Shown here: one piece after another, positions 8,288-16,141 of the stretch
How positions within the stretch are numbered: position 1 is the stretch's first letter
Layout of the letters: each line of letters begins with the position of its first letter
NCBI RefSeq assembly: GCF_002192255.1
Contig: NZ_CP021768.1
Coordinates: forward strand, 1,196,001-1,260,000
DNA length: 64,000 bases
Reading direction: 5' to 3'
From: Stenotrophomonas sp. WZN-1
GTDB taxonomy: Bacteria; Pseudomonadota; Gammaproteobacteria; Xanthomonadales; Xanthomonadaceae
The notes under the pieces: model-generated
Seen by the model: only the letters and a program-made list of their open reading frames with translations
Told to the model about the DNA's origin: nothing
The model's database searches: none
Program-made: the position numbers and the translations under genes

Positions 8288-9022
8288 TCAACAGTCGTTC
8301 GGCACAACCAGCACGCCCGCCGCGCACAGCTCGCCCAGAACGGGCAGGCAGACCACGCGCAATGCGTCCGTTGCCACGCCATGTGTTTCGGACAGCACCT
8401 GAAGTGCCTCATCCACCGGCGCGCCGTCGTCACCGAAGACCGATAGCAGCGCGTAGGCCAGCGGTGACAGTTCCTCGGCCTGCAGGCTGAAATCGGCGAG
8501 GCGCTGGATCACCAGCAGCGTGGGCGCTGCGCTCGATACCGGTTCCAGCGCCTCGTCCACATGTACCGGCCATTGGTAGCCAAGCACCCGCACCAGCGGC
8601 GAGACCGCCAGCACATCACTGTCCACCGGAACGCGGTGCGGCGAACGCCCGGCGGCGCGCGCTTCAATGTGCAGCGACTGCTGCGTGCTCTCGTAGTGCG
8701 CCAGTTCCGCTGCCCAGGCCGGTAGTGCCAGCGCGTCCTGCATCGCCAGCCAGGCCGCGAATTCGCCAGCGATCTGTGGGAACAACGGGGTGCGGCAGGT
8801 GTGGCTGGCGTAGTACTGCTCCACGGTGTCGCGCCAGCGCGGCATGCCCAACTGGTGCTGCAGGCGTGGCAGGGTGCCAGCCAGCAGGGTGTCCAGGCTG
8901 TCGATGCACAGGCGACGGTACACCGCCAGCCGGCGCGCCTCGACGCCATCGGGTGCGGGCATTGATGGGTCGCGCACATGGTCGGCCCAACGCCGTTGCA
9001 GGGTGGCCAGCGACTCAGCCAT
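8288..9022 (-). CDS. hvfC: HvfC/BufC family partner of MNIO maturase (DUF2063)
   Basis: A 244-residue protein. The N-terminal half ([20 protein letters not shown], then [27 protein letters not shown] and [17 protein letters not shown]) is the DUF2063 domain that accompanies DUF692 enzymes; the C-terminal half carries the less conserved part typical of HvfC/BufC. These partners are thought to bring the precursor peptide to the DUF692 enzyme. The ATG at 9022 overlaps the hvfB stop by 8 bases, so the two are coupled, and the long arginine-rich upstream frame is only the shadow of hvfB. Confidence 0.88.
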   Translation of the reverse strand: MAESLATLQRRWADHVRDPSMPAPDGVEARRLAVYRRLCIDSLDTLLAGTLPRLQHQLGMPRWRDTVEQYYASHTCRTPLFPQIAGEFAAWLAMQDALALPAWAAELAHYESTQQSLHIEARAAGRSPHRVPVDSDVLAVSPLVRVLGYQWPVHVDEALEPVSSAAPTLLVIQRLADFSLQAEELSPLAYALLSVFGDDGAPVDEALQVLSETHGVATDALRVVCLPVLGELCAAGVLVVPNDC

Positions 9023-9872
9023 GGGCCACCTCGGGCCAATGTGCCTCGGCCTGTGCCTCGGCCTGTGCCTGGCGGATCTGCGCGACCTCAGCCAGCAACT
9101 CGGCCAGTGGCGGGAAGTTGAAGTCGCGTTCGAGCAGGGTGGGGCGCACGCCAACCCGCGCATAGGCCTCGCGCAACAGCGCCCAGACCACGCCTTTCAC
9201 CGGCGCACCGTGGGTATCGATCTTGAAGCCATCGTCTTCATCGAAGTGGCCCGCCACATGCAGCGAGGCGACCCGCCGGGCCGGCACGCGGGCCAGGAAT
9301 TCGAACGCGTCGTAGCCGTTGTTGCAGGCATTGACGAAGACGTTGTTGACGTCCAGCAGCAGGTCGCAGTCCGCCTCGGCGAGCACGGCATTGATGAAGT
9401 CGATCTCGCTCATCTCCGCACCGGCAACGGCGTAGTAGGAAATGTTCTCCACGGCGATGCGTCGGCCCAGCATGTCCTGCACCTGGGCGATGCGGCCGGC
9501 GACATGGTGAATGGCCTCGGCGGTGAACGGCAGAGGCAGCAGGTCGTAGACATGGCCGCCGGCGGCGCAGTAGCTCAGGTGTTCGCTGTAGAGCTGCACC
9601 TGATGCAGGTCGAGGAAGGCACGCGTCTGGGCCAGCAGGGTGCGGTCCAGCGGATCAGGACCGCCCAACGACAGCGACAGGCCATGGCAGGTCAGGGGGT
9701 GGCGTTCGCTCAACCTGCGCAGCGCTGCACCGTGTGCACCGCCGACGCCGATCCAGTTGTCGGGCGAAACTTCGAGGAAGTCGATGGCACCGGCCGGCAT
9801 GGCCAGCAGTTCGTCGATCAGGCCACGGCGCAGGCCAAGACCGGCGGCATTGGAAGGCAGGGGCAGGGTCAT
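9015..9872 (-). CDS. hvfB: DUF692 multinuclear non-haem iron oxygenase (HvfB/BufB type)
   Basis: A 285-residue TIM-barrel DUF692 protein. Metal-ligand regions are visible as [42 protein letters not shown] and [11 protein letters not shown]. Enzymes of this family (MbnB, HvfB, BufB) use two or three iron atoms and oxygen to turn peptide cysteines into oxazolone/thioamide or thiooxazole groups that bind metals. Its likely substrate is the Cys-rich product of the gene just upstream. The C-terminus has a short QAEAQAEA tract encoded by a 12-bp tandem repeat. The 54-base gap to hvfA suggests one operon. Confidence 0.92.
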   Translation of the reverse strand: MTLPLPSNAAGLGLRRGLIDELLAMPAGAIDFLEVSPDNWIGVGGAHGAALRRLSERHPLTCHGLSLSLGGPDPLDRTLLAQTRAFLDLHQVQLYSEHLSYCAAGGHVYDLLPLPFTAEAIHHVAGRIAQVQDMLGRRIAVENISYYAVAGAEMSEIDFINAVLAEADCDLLLDVNNVFVNACNNGYDAFEFLARVPARRVASLHVAGHFDEDDGFKIDTHGAPVKGVVWALLREAYARVGVRPTLLERDFNFPPLAELLAEVAQIRQAQAEAQAEAHWPEVAHG

Positions 9873-9926
9873 GACGGATACTCCGGAGAGGGCGCCGCCT
9901 CGGAGGCGGCGCCGGTTGAACGTCGA

Positions 9927-10403
9927 TCAATCGGCAACGCGGGAGAACAGGCCCTTCGGCATCGGCTTGCCGTTGGCGGTGTAGACGCTGCGCAGGTAGT
10001 CGTGTGCTTCCTGCTCGCTGATGTAGCCGTCGTGGTCGGTGTCGATGCGGTCGAACTCGGCGGCACGCTTGGCGGCCACGGCGTTGAACTCGGCACGCGA
10101 GACCCGGCCATCGTGGTCGCGGTCGGTGCGGGCAAACGAGGCGTCGCCGCACTTGCCTTCGCCACACTGGCCCTCGGCCACCTTGGCCTTGCCGGCGGGC
10201 TTGCCGGTGGCGGTCTTGTTGGCCCCGCACTTGCCTTCGCCGCACTTGCCTTCGGCGGCAGCGCTCATGGCCACGGCACTGATCGCCAGCGGCTGGGTCG
10301 CCGCGGCCTGGCCGGCCAGCAGCAGGCCACCGGCCAGGGCGATGCCGATGGCACCGATGCGCGGCAGGCGGGAAGAGGGGGTGTTCTTGGTCGAGACGGA
10401 CAT
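9927..10403 (-). CDS. hvfA: HvfA-like RiPP precursor fused to two EF-hands
   Basis: A 158-residue exported protein. Residues 1-36 are a long signal peptide (hydrophobic core IGAIGIALAGGLLLAG). Two cysteine blocks follow, EGKCGEGKCG at 51-60 and EGQCGEGKCG at 77-86 (Cys54, 59, 80, 85), the motif modified by DUF692 enzymes. Residues 94-105 (DRDHDGRVSRAE) and 121-132 (DTDHDGYISEQE) are two canonical EF-hand loops. Known HvfA/bufferin precursors bind copper or other metals after modification; the added calcium-binding pair is unusual and may control folding or release. The ATG at 10403 has a strong AAGGAGT site. Modification is inferred, not seen. Confidence 0.88.
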   Translation of the reverse strand: MSVSTKNTPSSRLPRIGAIGIALAGGLLLAGQAAATQPLAISAVAMSAAAEGKCGEGKCGANKTATGKPAGKAKVAEGQCGEGKCGDASFARTDRDHDGRVSRAEFNAVAAKRAAEFDRIDTDHDGYISEQEAHDYLRSVYTANGKPMPKGLFSRVAD

Positions 10404-10503
10404 GGTGGTGACTCCTTGCGAAAGCACGCGGGGCGTGCGGGATGGACGCCGCTTGAAGGCGACGGAAACGAAGGGAAGAAGCGCGGTGAAGGGGCGGAGC
10501 GGA

Positions 10504-11148
10504 TCAGGCGTTGCGGCGACGGCGCAGTACGTGACCCACCAGCAGCACGCCGCCGAGCAGGGCGCCACCGAAGCCGATACCGGGCAACAGCGCGGCAACC
10601 GGCAGCAGCAGGGCGATCAGGCTGACACCCCAACCCAAGCCGTCATTGCCAACGGGGGCGTGCTGCGAGCCGGCCAGCAGCCGGTCGACGCTGAGTGCGC
10701 CACCGCCGTTGAGGATCAGTGGCAGCAGCATGGCCAGGAACAGCAGCGGCAGCTTGAAGTTGCCGTAGCCCTGGTCGGTGATTGCATAGCCCTGCCAGAG
10801 TTCGCCCAGGCCGTTCCATTGGTCGGGCCAGTGCACGGCGGCGATGGCGACCACGGTCAGCACCCAGAAGATGTAGGCCACCGAGCGCGTGGCCAGGCCG
10901 AGCAGCAGCATCACTGCACCCACCAGTTCCAGCCAGGTGGCCAGCTGCCAGTTCAGTGATGCGGGCAGGGTGGAGAACGGGAAGGGGAAGCGACCTTCCA
11001 GGTCGGCGAACCAGTTCTGGCCGCCCAGCTTCTCGCGGCCGGATTCAAAGAACTCCCAGGCCAGCAGGGTGCGCAGCGCCAATGGCGAGAGCCAGCGGCC
11101 GACAGCGTCCAGGCGGGGGGTGTACACGGAAGAGGCGGTGCTGATCAT
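10504..11148 (-). CDS. hvfX: DoxX-family membrane protein (HvfX type)
   Basis: A 214-residue DoxX-like inner-membrane protein with at least four helices. It shows [23 protein letters not shown] near the N-terminus and [20 protein letters not shown] in the second helix, both typical. DoxX proteins of the HvfX type are encoded with hvfA-hvfB-hvfC and are thought to help the modified, metal-binding peptide. Here the gene is first in the operon; hvfA follows after 100 bases. The C-terminus ends in a basic tail VLRRRRNA. The start at 11148 ([14 protein letters not shown]) fits family length. The promoter must lie in the 340-base divergent region upstream. Confidence 0.86.
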   Translation of the reverse strand: MISTASSVYTPRLDAVGRWLSPLALRTLLAWEFFESGREKLGGQNWFADLEGRFPFPFSTLPASLNWQLATWLELVGAVMLLLGLATRSVAYIFWVLTVVAIAAVHWPDQWNGLGELWQGYAITDQGYGNFKLPLLFLAMLLPLILNGGGALSVDRLLAGSQHAPVGNDGLGWGVSLIALLLPVAALLPGIGFGGALLGGVLLVGHVLRRRRNA

Positions 11149-11262
11149 GGTGGTGTCCTGCGGGCCAGTGGTCGATGGAGTCCATTCCAGGCGGCGCAGG
11201 TATCGGCAACGTGTGCCGTTGCCCGGGGTTTTGTCAGCGACTGTGGCTGCGGCCGGGGTTCG

Positions 11263-11276
11263 TACAGTCAGATACA
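11263..11276 (+). promoter_or_regulatory. 14-bp motif, copy 1 (TACAGTCAGATACA)
   Basis: First of three copies of TACAGT-NN-GRTACA, lying 115 bases upstream of hvfX. On the other strand the motif reads TGTA-N6-TGTA, a direct repeat with one-turn spacing, the sort of site used by OmpR-type regulators. The binder is unknown. Confidence 0.5.
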
Positions 11277-11368
11277 AAGACGATGCGTTGATGCAATCGG
11301 GGCGATGCGCGCCCGCATGCGGGGAGCGATATCCACCCGGCAGCGCCCGGCCCGGCGCGGCGGCCGAA

Positions 11369-11382
11369 TGTATCCCACTGTA
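11369..11382 (-). promoter_or_regulatory. 14-bp motif, copy 2 (inverted)
   Basis: Plus-strand TGTATCCCACTGTA is the inverted form of the motif at 11263. It faces copy 3, whose first base lies 31 bases further on, close to three helical turns, so both could be bound on one face of the DNA. Confidence 0.5.
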
Positions 11383-11399
11383 GAAACCCGCCTGGGCCC

Positions 11400-11413
11400 T
11401 ACAGTCCGGTACA
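11400..11413 (+). promoter_or_regulatory. 14-bp motif, copy 3 (TACAGTCCGGTACA)
   Basis: Third copy, 76 bases before the alpha/beta hydrolase start at 11489, in the same orientation as copy 1. Copies 2 and 3 form an inverted pair near the hydrolase; copy 1 is nearer hvfX. Confidence 0.5.
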
Positions 11414-11488
11414 ACTCCGCGCCGCGGAGAAACAGCGCCGATACACCGGCAGGCGGAAATGGCCACTCCCAACACCGGACTGCCACCC

Positions 11489-12283
11489 ATGATCCGTACC
11501 TCGTTGCTCGCCGCCGCTCTCGCCCTTGCCGGCGCCGCCGCCCCGGCCTTCGCTGCCCAGGCCGATACCACTGCACCGCCCACCGTCATCCTGGTGCACG
11601 GCGCGTTCGCCGATGGCTCCAGCTGGAGCAAGGTCATCAGCACGCTGCATGACTGGAAGCTGCCCGCGGTGGCCGTGCAGAATCCGCTCACCTCGTTGGC
11701 CGACGACGTCGCCGCCACCCGCCGCGCAATTGCCGCTGCGCCCGGCAAGGTGGTGCTGGTCGGCCACAGCTGGGGTGGCACGGTCATCACCGAAGCCGGC
11801 AATGACCCGAAGGTGCAGGCGCTGGTGTACGTGGCGGCCTTCGCACCGGATGCAGGCCAATCTTCGGCGCAGCAGGGCGAAGGTTTCCCGGTCGGTCCGG
11901 GCCTGGCCCGACTGCAGGAGAAGGATGGCTACCTGACCTTGCCGGCCGATGCCATTGCCCAGGACTTCGCGCCGGACGTGATGAAGAAGTCGGCTGCACT
12001 GCTGTACAGCACGCAGGTCCCGTTGAAGGCCAGCGCGCTGGGCGAGGTGGTGAACGTTGCGGCGTGGCGCAGCAAGCCGAGCTGGTACGTGCTCAGCCGC
12101 GATGACCGCATGCTGTCGCCGCAGCTGCAGGCCGCGACCGCACGTCGCATCGGTGCACAGCTGCAATCGATCGGCAGCAGCCATGTGTCGCTGCTTTCGC
12201 ATCCGGCGCAGGTGGCCGACAGCATCCTGGAAGCGGCAGGGGTGAAGCCGGCGGAACTGCCGCTGGCCGAGCAGGGGGGCTGA
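11489..12283 (+). CDS. Exported alpha/beta hydrolase
   Basis: A 264-residue protein with a signal peptide ([22 protein letters not shown]) and an alpha/beta-hydrolase fold: [14 protein letters not shown] forms the oxyanion-hole strand, [12 protein letters not shown] carries the nucleophilic Ser, SRDDRMLSP the likely Asp, and [10 protein letters not shown] the catalytic His. The sequence resembles small EstC/salicylate-esterase-like hydrolases. The substrate is unknown; location is periplasmic or secreted. It is divergent from hvfX and followed after 3 bases by the thioredoxin-like gene, so those two form an operon. Confidence 0.85.
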   Translation: MIRTSLLAAALALAGAAAPAFAAQADTTAPPTVILVHGAFADGSSWSKVISTLHDWKLPAVAVQNPLTSLADDVAATRRAIAAAPGKVVLVGHSWGGTVITEAGNDPKVQALVYVAAFAPDAGQSSAQQGEGFPVGPGLARLQEKDGYLTLPADAIAQDFAPDVMKKSAALLYSTQVPLKASALGEVVNVAAWRSKPSWYVLSRDDRMLSPQLQAATARRIGAQLQSIGSSHVSLLSHPAQVADSILEAAGVKPAELPLAEQGG

Positions 12284-12286
12284 GCG

Positions 12287-12832
12287 ATGGCCGCACTGCG
12301 AGGGTATGCACTGCCGCTGTTGCTGGGGCTGCTGGGCGGAGCGGCGTTGTTGCTGGCATGGCCCGGCGCCGATGCCGGCGCGCAGCCGCTCGATGCCGCA
12401 CCGATGGCGGGGTTCGACGGTGGCGGGCCCTGGCACAACAGCTCCCCGCTCACACTGAAGCAGTTGCGGGGGCAGGTGGTGCTGGTCGAGTTCTGGACCT
12501 ACACCTGCAGCAACTGCCTCAACGTGGCGCCGTATGTCCACCAGTGGCACGCACGGTACGCGTCGCAGGGCCTGAAGGTGATCGGCGTGCATACGCCGGA
12601 GTTCGCCTATGAAGGGCTGCCCCGCAACGTGCGCAGGGCCATCGCACGGTTGGACATCACCTGGCCGGTGGTGCAGGACAACCAGTACCGGATCTGGAAC
12701 GCCTGGGACAACCGTTTCTGGCCCGCGCTGTACCTGCTCGACCGGCAGGGGCGGGTGGTCTACCGCCATTACGGCGAGGGCGACTACGCACGTACCGAAA
12801 GCGAGATCCAGCGCCTGCTGGCCACCCCCTGA
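12287..12832 (+). CDS. Membrane-anchored TlpA-like thioredoxin
   Basis: A 181-residue protein with an N-terminal membrane anchor (residues 5-27) and a thioredoxin fold of the TlpA/ResA and DipZ-C-terminal kind. The active site is FWTYTCSNCLNVAPYV, a CxxC pair facing the periplasm, and the cis-proline region reads NRFWPALYLLD. Such proteins reduce or oxidise disulfides or haem-binding cysteines. It begins 3 bases after the exported hydrolase. Being divergent from the Cys-rich hvf cluster, it could keep that peptide's thiols reduced, which is inference. Confidence 0.87.
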   Translation: MAALRGYALPLLLGLLGGAALLLAWPGADAGAQPLDAAPMAGFDGGGPWHNSSPLTLKQLRGQVVLVEFWTYTCSNCLNVAPYVHQWHARYASQGLKVIGVHTPEFAYEGLPRNVRRAIARLDITWPVVQDNQYRIWNAWDNRFWPALYLLDRQGRVVYRHYGEGDYARTESEIQRLLATP

Positions 12833-12890
12833 GCCGCGCTACCATGGCTACGCCGCGCGGCGCTGTCCCCCTGCCTTCATCGAGAACGCA

Positions 12891-13631
12891 ATGAACCCTG
12901 TACCGCACATCCTGGTCGTCGACGATGACAGCGAGATCCGCCAGATGCTGGCCGACTACCTGCAACGCAACGGCCTGCGCGTGAGCCAGGCCGACGGTGG
13001 CCGGGCCATGCGCGCACTGATGGATACCCATGCAGTGGACCTGGTGGTGCTGGACGTGATGATGCCGGGCGAGGACGGCCTGAGCCTGTGCCGCAACCTG
13101 CGTGCCGGCAAGCATCGGGCGGTGCCGGTGGTGCTGCTGACCGCACGCGACGACGAGACCGACCGCATCATCGGCCTGGAAATGGGCGCCGACGACTACG
13201 TGACCAAGCCCTTTTCCTCGCGCGAACTGCTGGCACGCATCAACGCGGTGATTCGTCGCACCCGGATGCTGCCGCCGAACCTGCAGGTGAGCGAAGCCGG
13301 TCGCCAGCTGGCCTTCGGTGCCTGGCGCCTGGATACCACCGCGCGCCATCTGCTGGATGCGCAGGACACTGCGTATCCGCTCAGTGGCGCCGAGTTCCGC
13401 CTGCTTCGCGTGTTCCTCGATCACGCCAATCGGGTGCTCAGCCGCGACCAGCTGCTCAGCCTCACGCAGGGCCGCGATGCCGAACTGTTCGACCGCTCGA
13501 TCGACCTGCTGGTCAGTCGCGTGCGCCAACGGCTGGGGGACGACGCACGCGAGCCGACCTACATCAAGACCGTGCGCAGCGAAGGCTATGTGTTCAGCGT
13601 GCCGGTGCAGTTGCTGGGGCCGGACGAATGA
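12891..13631 (+). CDS. OmpR-family response regulator
   Basis: A 246-residue two-component regulator. The receiver domain (1-120) has the acidic pair in ILVVDDDSEIR, the phosphorylated Asp55 in LVVLDVMMPGEDG and the Lys in DDYVTKPFSSREL. The C-terminal winged helix (about 145-240) has DRSIDLLVSRVRQRLGDD and YIKTVRSEGYVF, typical of OmpR/PhoB DNA-binding domains. The start at 12891 gives the usual length. The gene overlaps the next gene by 4 bases (ATGA). The TGTA-N6-TGTA repeats at 11.3-11.4 kb are possible targets (inference). Confidence 0.93.
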   Translation: MNPVPHILVVDDDSEIRQMLADYLQRNGLRVSQADGGRAMRALMDTHAVDLVVLDVMMPGEDGLSLCRNLRAGKHRAVPVVLLTARDDETDRIIGLEMGADDYVTKPFSSRELLARINAVIRRTRMLPPNLQVSEAGRQLAFGAWRLDTTARHLLDAQDTAYPLSGAEFRLLRVFLDHANRVLSRDQLLSLTQGRDAELFDRSIDLLVSRVRQRLGDDAREPTYIKTVRSEGYVFSVPVQLLGPDE

Positions 13632-14941
13632 ACACCGGCGCACGCCGTCCACGCTGGCCGCGCACGCTGTCGGCGCGGCTGCTGCTGGTGCTGCTGGGCG
13701 GGCTGGCGCTGGCCCACGCGCTGTCTTTCGGCCTGCTGTTCTTCGAACGCTACCAGTCCACCCGCAGCATGATGCTGCGCAACCTCGATGAAGACGTGGC
13801 CGTGAGTGTCGCGCTGCTGGAGCACCTGCCCGCGGACCAGCGCGATGCGTGGGTGCCGCGGCTGGAGCGGCGCACCTACCGTTACCTGCTGCGCCCGGCT
13901 GCGGCCGGGCCGGGGCTGCAGACTGATCGTGCACGCCAGGTCACCGCGATCATCGACGACAGCCTGCAGCATCGCTATCCGTTGCAGGCGCGCCAGGTAG
14001 CTCGCCTGCCGGAGCGGTTCGAGGTGGAACTGCACCTGCATGACGGCACACCGTTGACCATTGAAGTCACTCCGTCGGGCCTGCCGCTGGCGCGCTGGCT
14101 GCCCGCCGTGCTGCTGGTGCAGCTGGCGTTGCTGCTGGTGTGCGCGTGGCTGGCGGTGCGCCTGGCCATGCGCCCGCTGCAGCAGCTGTCGCAGGCGGTG
14201 GAACAGCTGCAGCCGGGCAAGGACGGGCCGGCACTGCCTGAAGATGGTCCTGCGGAAGTAGGCGGTGCGGCGGCCGCACTCAATGCACTGCAGGCACGCA
14301 TTCGTGGCCATGTCAGTGAGCGCCTGCAGATCCTCGCAGCGATCTCGCACGATCTGCAGACCCCCATCACGCGCATGAAGCTTCGGGTGGAGAGCCTGCC
14401 TGAAGACAGCACCCAGCAGCGACTGCTGGCCGACCTCGACCACCTTGGGCAACTGGTGCGCGAAGGCGTGGCCTATGCGCGCAGCAGCCACGTCGCCAGT
14501 GGCGCGCCGGTGTCGATGGACTTGGGTGCGTTCCTGGCCAGCGTGGTCGGCGACTACGAGGACATGGGCAAGCCGGTCAGTGGTGGTGCGCCCGCTGGAC
14601 TGGTCGTGCAGACCTGGCCGCAGCCGCTGCGCCGGGTGGTCGGCAATCTGGTCGACAACGCGTTGCGCTACGCCGGTGCCGCCGAGATCGAGGCGGGCCG
14701 CGATGAGGCCGGAAGGGTGTGGATCGGAATTTCCGACCGTGGCCCCGGCATTCCCGAGGGCCAGCTGCAGGCAGTGCTGGCGCCGTTCCATCGGCTGGAG
14801 AGCTCGCGCAACCGCGATACCGGCGGCACCGGCCTGGGCCTGGCCATCGCGGTGCAGCTGGTGCAGTCGCTGGGCGGCTCACTGCGGCTGCACAACCGCG
14901 AGGGCGGCGGTTTGCGGGCGGAGCTGCAGCTGCCGGGGTAA
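13628..14941 (+). CDS. EnvZ-like sensor histidine kinase
   Basis: A 437-residue kinase. Membrane helices at about 17-38 and 154-177 bracket a periplasmic domain of about 115 residues; a HAMP region follows (RPLQQLSQAVEQL). The H-box is AAISHDLQTPITRMKLR (His near 240), the N-box is VVGNLVDNALRYAG, and the G boxes are ISDRGPGIPEG and DTGGTGLGLAI. It is the partner of the OmpR-type regulator, with which it overlaps. The periplasmic sensor has no recognised ligand motif. The location beside the hydrolase, thioredoxin and hvf genes suggests an envelope or metal-stress signal; that is a guess. Confidence 0.92.
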   Translation: MNTGARRPRWPRTLSARLLLVLLGGLALAHALSFGLLFFERYQSTRSMMLRNLDEDVAVSVALLEHLPADQRDAWVPRLERRTYRYLLRPAAAGPGLQTDRARQVTAIIDDSLQHRYPLQARQVARLPERFEVELHLHDGTPLTIEVTPSGLPLARWLPAVLLVQLALLLVCAWLAVRLAMRPLQQLSQAVEQLQPGKDGPALPEDGPAEVGGAAAALNALQARIRGHVSERLQILAAISHDLQTPITRMKLRVESLPEDSTQQRLLADLDHLGQLVREGVAYARSSHVASGAPVSMDLGAFLASVVGDYEDMGKPVSGGAPAGLVVQTWPQPLRRVVGNLVDNALRYAGAAEIEAGRDEAGRVWIGISDRGPGIPEGQLQAVLAPFHRLESSRNRDTGGTGLGLAIAVQLVQSLGGSLRLHNREGGGLRAELQLPG

Positions 14942-14957
14942 CGGGCGCGGTCAGAGC

Positions 14958-14976
14958 ATCCACGCATGGCGTGGAT
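14958..14976. repeat. Short palindrome ATCCACGC-ATG-GCGTGGAT
   Basis: Perfect 8-bp arms around ATG, just after the kinase gene. A degenerate relative occurs at 38830-38847; both are followed or preceded by GTAG/CTAC, as in the other palindromes of the window. Confidence 0.7.
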
Positions 14977-15049
14977 CTACAGCATTCCTGCACCGCCCGG
15001 GAATCGGCGATCATCTGCAGCGAGTGTTGAAACCAGGGAGCACCACGCA

Positions 15050-16060
15050 ATGCAGGGAACGCATCATTCAATCCGGCGCCTACGCTACGCCGCGTTGCTG
15101 ATCGCCGCGCTGCTGCTGGCGGCCTGCCAGCGCACGCCTGACCTGCCGGCCGAGGCGCCCACTGCAGACACGCCGGTTGTCGCGCCAACGGCCGCCACCG
15201 ATCTCTCCCCGCTGCTGGATGCCCTGCCGATCTGCGCGCTGGACGGCTGGTACATCGATCAGCAAACCGACCGCCCGGCCCACCCCTGGTTGGCTGCGAA
15301 CGCACCGAAGTCCTGCAAGGAGGACGAGGAGAACGAGATCGCCACGTTCTGCGTGCAGGGGCAGTGGAAGGGGTTGCCGGTGGAAGAGGTGATCCTGCCG
15401 ACGATGACGTTCGTCTCGTTCCGTGGGGCCAGGATCGGCCTGCCGTTGGAGAAGGCGCGTTCAATCGCCCGCCAGCACCTGGGGCAGGACTTCCCGGGTG
15501 GTGTGGCTTACGAAGCGGGCCGTGAGCCGAAGCTGCTGGCCGACCCGGAGGATGCGCAGTATTCGTGGCTGCTGTGCAGCACCCCGGAACTGGGCCACGA
15601 CGCGGACAGCGCGGGAAGCATCAGCTATTCCGGCATGAACCTGCCCTACGACCACGACGGTTGCAGCTACCGCTACAGCCCGGTCGACTTCTGCGATGCG
15701 CAGCACCGCGCCGCCATCGAAGATGCCCTCCAGACCCGGAAACCCGATTTCAACCAGCACTATCTGCTGGTGCAGGTCGATGATCGTCCCGAGTACTTCC
15801 AGCGCACGCTGGTGCTGGTCGATACCCGCACGGGCAGGGCGACGCCATTGCCGTTCGATGCCTTCACCGGGCCAGCAGGGAAAGGCGGAGATGCCACCGG
15901 CTACGGGACACTGGAAACGGGCGTGGACCAGCCGCAGTTCTGCCTCGAGGGCGCGTTGCTGGTCTACCGCGTGTTCGAGGAGGGGCGCTTCTGCTTCGGC
16001 TTCGACGGCGAGCATTTCACCGGGCATGAAACCCAGTACATGCAGGCGACGGACAGCTGA
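15050..16060 (+). CDS. Lipoprotein of unknown function
   Basis: A 336-residue protein with a lipoprotein signal (YAALLIAALLLAACQRT, lipobox Cys near residue 26). The mature part begins with a Pro/Ala/Thr-rich linker, then a globular domain with about nine more cysteines (for example LPICALDGWY, ATFCVQGQW, WLLCSTPEL and FCFGFDGEHF), suggesting several disulfides. No enzyme motif is apparent. It should be an envelope lipoprotein facing the periplasm. Upstream, 108 bases separate it from the kinase gene, so it is probably an independent unit. Confidence 0.75.
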   Translation: MQGTHHSIRRLRYAALLIAALLLAACQRTPDLPAEAPTADTPVVAPTAATDLSPLLDALPICALDGWYIDQQTDRPAHPWLAANAPKSCKEDEENEIATFCVQGQWKGLPVEEVILPTMTFVSFRGARIGLPLEKARSIARQHLGQDFPGGVAYEAGREPKLLADPEDAQYSWLLCSTPELGHDADSAGSISYSGMNLPYDHDGCSYRYSPVDFCDAQHRAAIEDALQTRKPDFNQHYLLVQVDDRPEYFQRTLVLVDTRTGRATPLPFDAFTGPAGKGGDATGYGTLETGVDQPQFCLEGALLVYRVFEEGRFCFGFDGEHFTGHETQYMQATDS

Positions 16061-16141
16061 TGACCGGTATTTCACCCCGGCCATGCCACCCTGCTTCAAA
16101 CCTGCGCAACCGGGATCGAGGCTGTTGAAGGCGAATACGCA

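Larger units (their letters stand above)
11149..11488. other. Divergent control region, hvfX / alpha-beta hydrolase
   Basis: A 340-base gene-free stretch between two divergent genes. It contains three copies of a 14-bp motif (TACAGT-NN-GRTACA, listed separately) and no palindromes of the window's repeat family. No clear sigma-70 hexamers could be picked out. An in-frame ATG at 11459 could lengthen the hydrolase by 10 residues, but the signal peptide argues for 11489. Confidence 0.7.

Noticed and set aside
10504..11802. A 432-codon fusion frame covering hvfX and the upstream region.
   Set aside because: The N-terminal part lies in the divergent control region and opposite the hydrolase gene; the DoxX-type protein starts at 11148.
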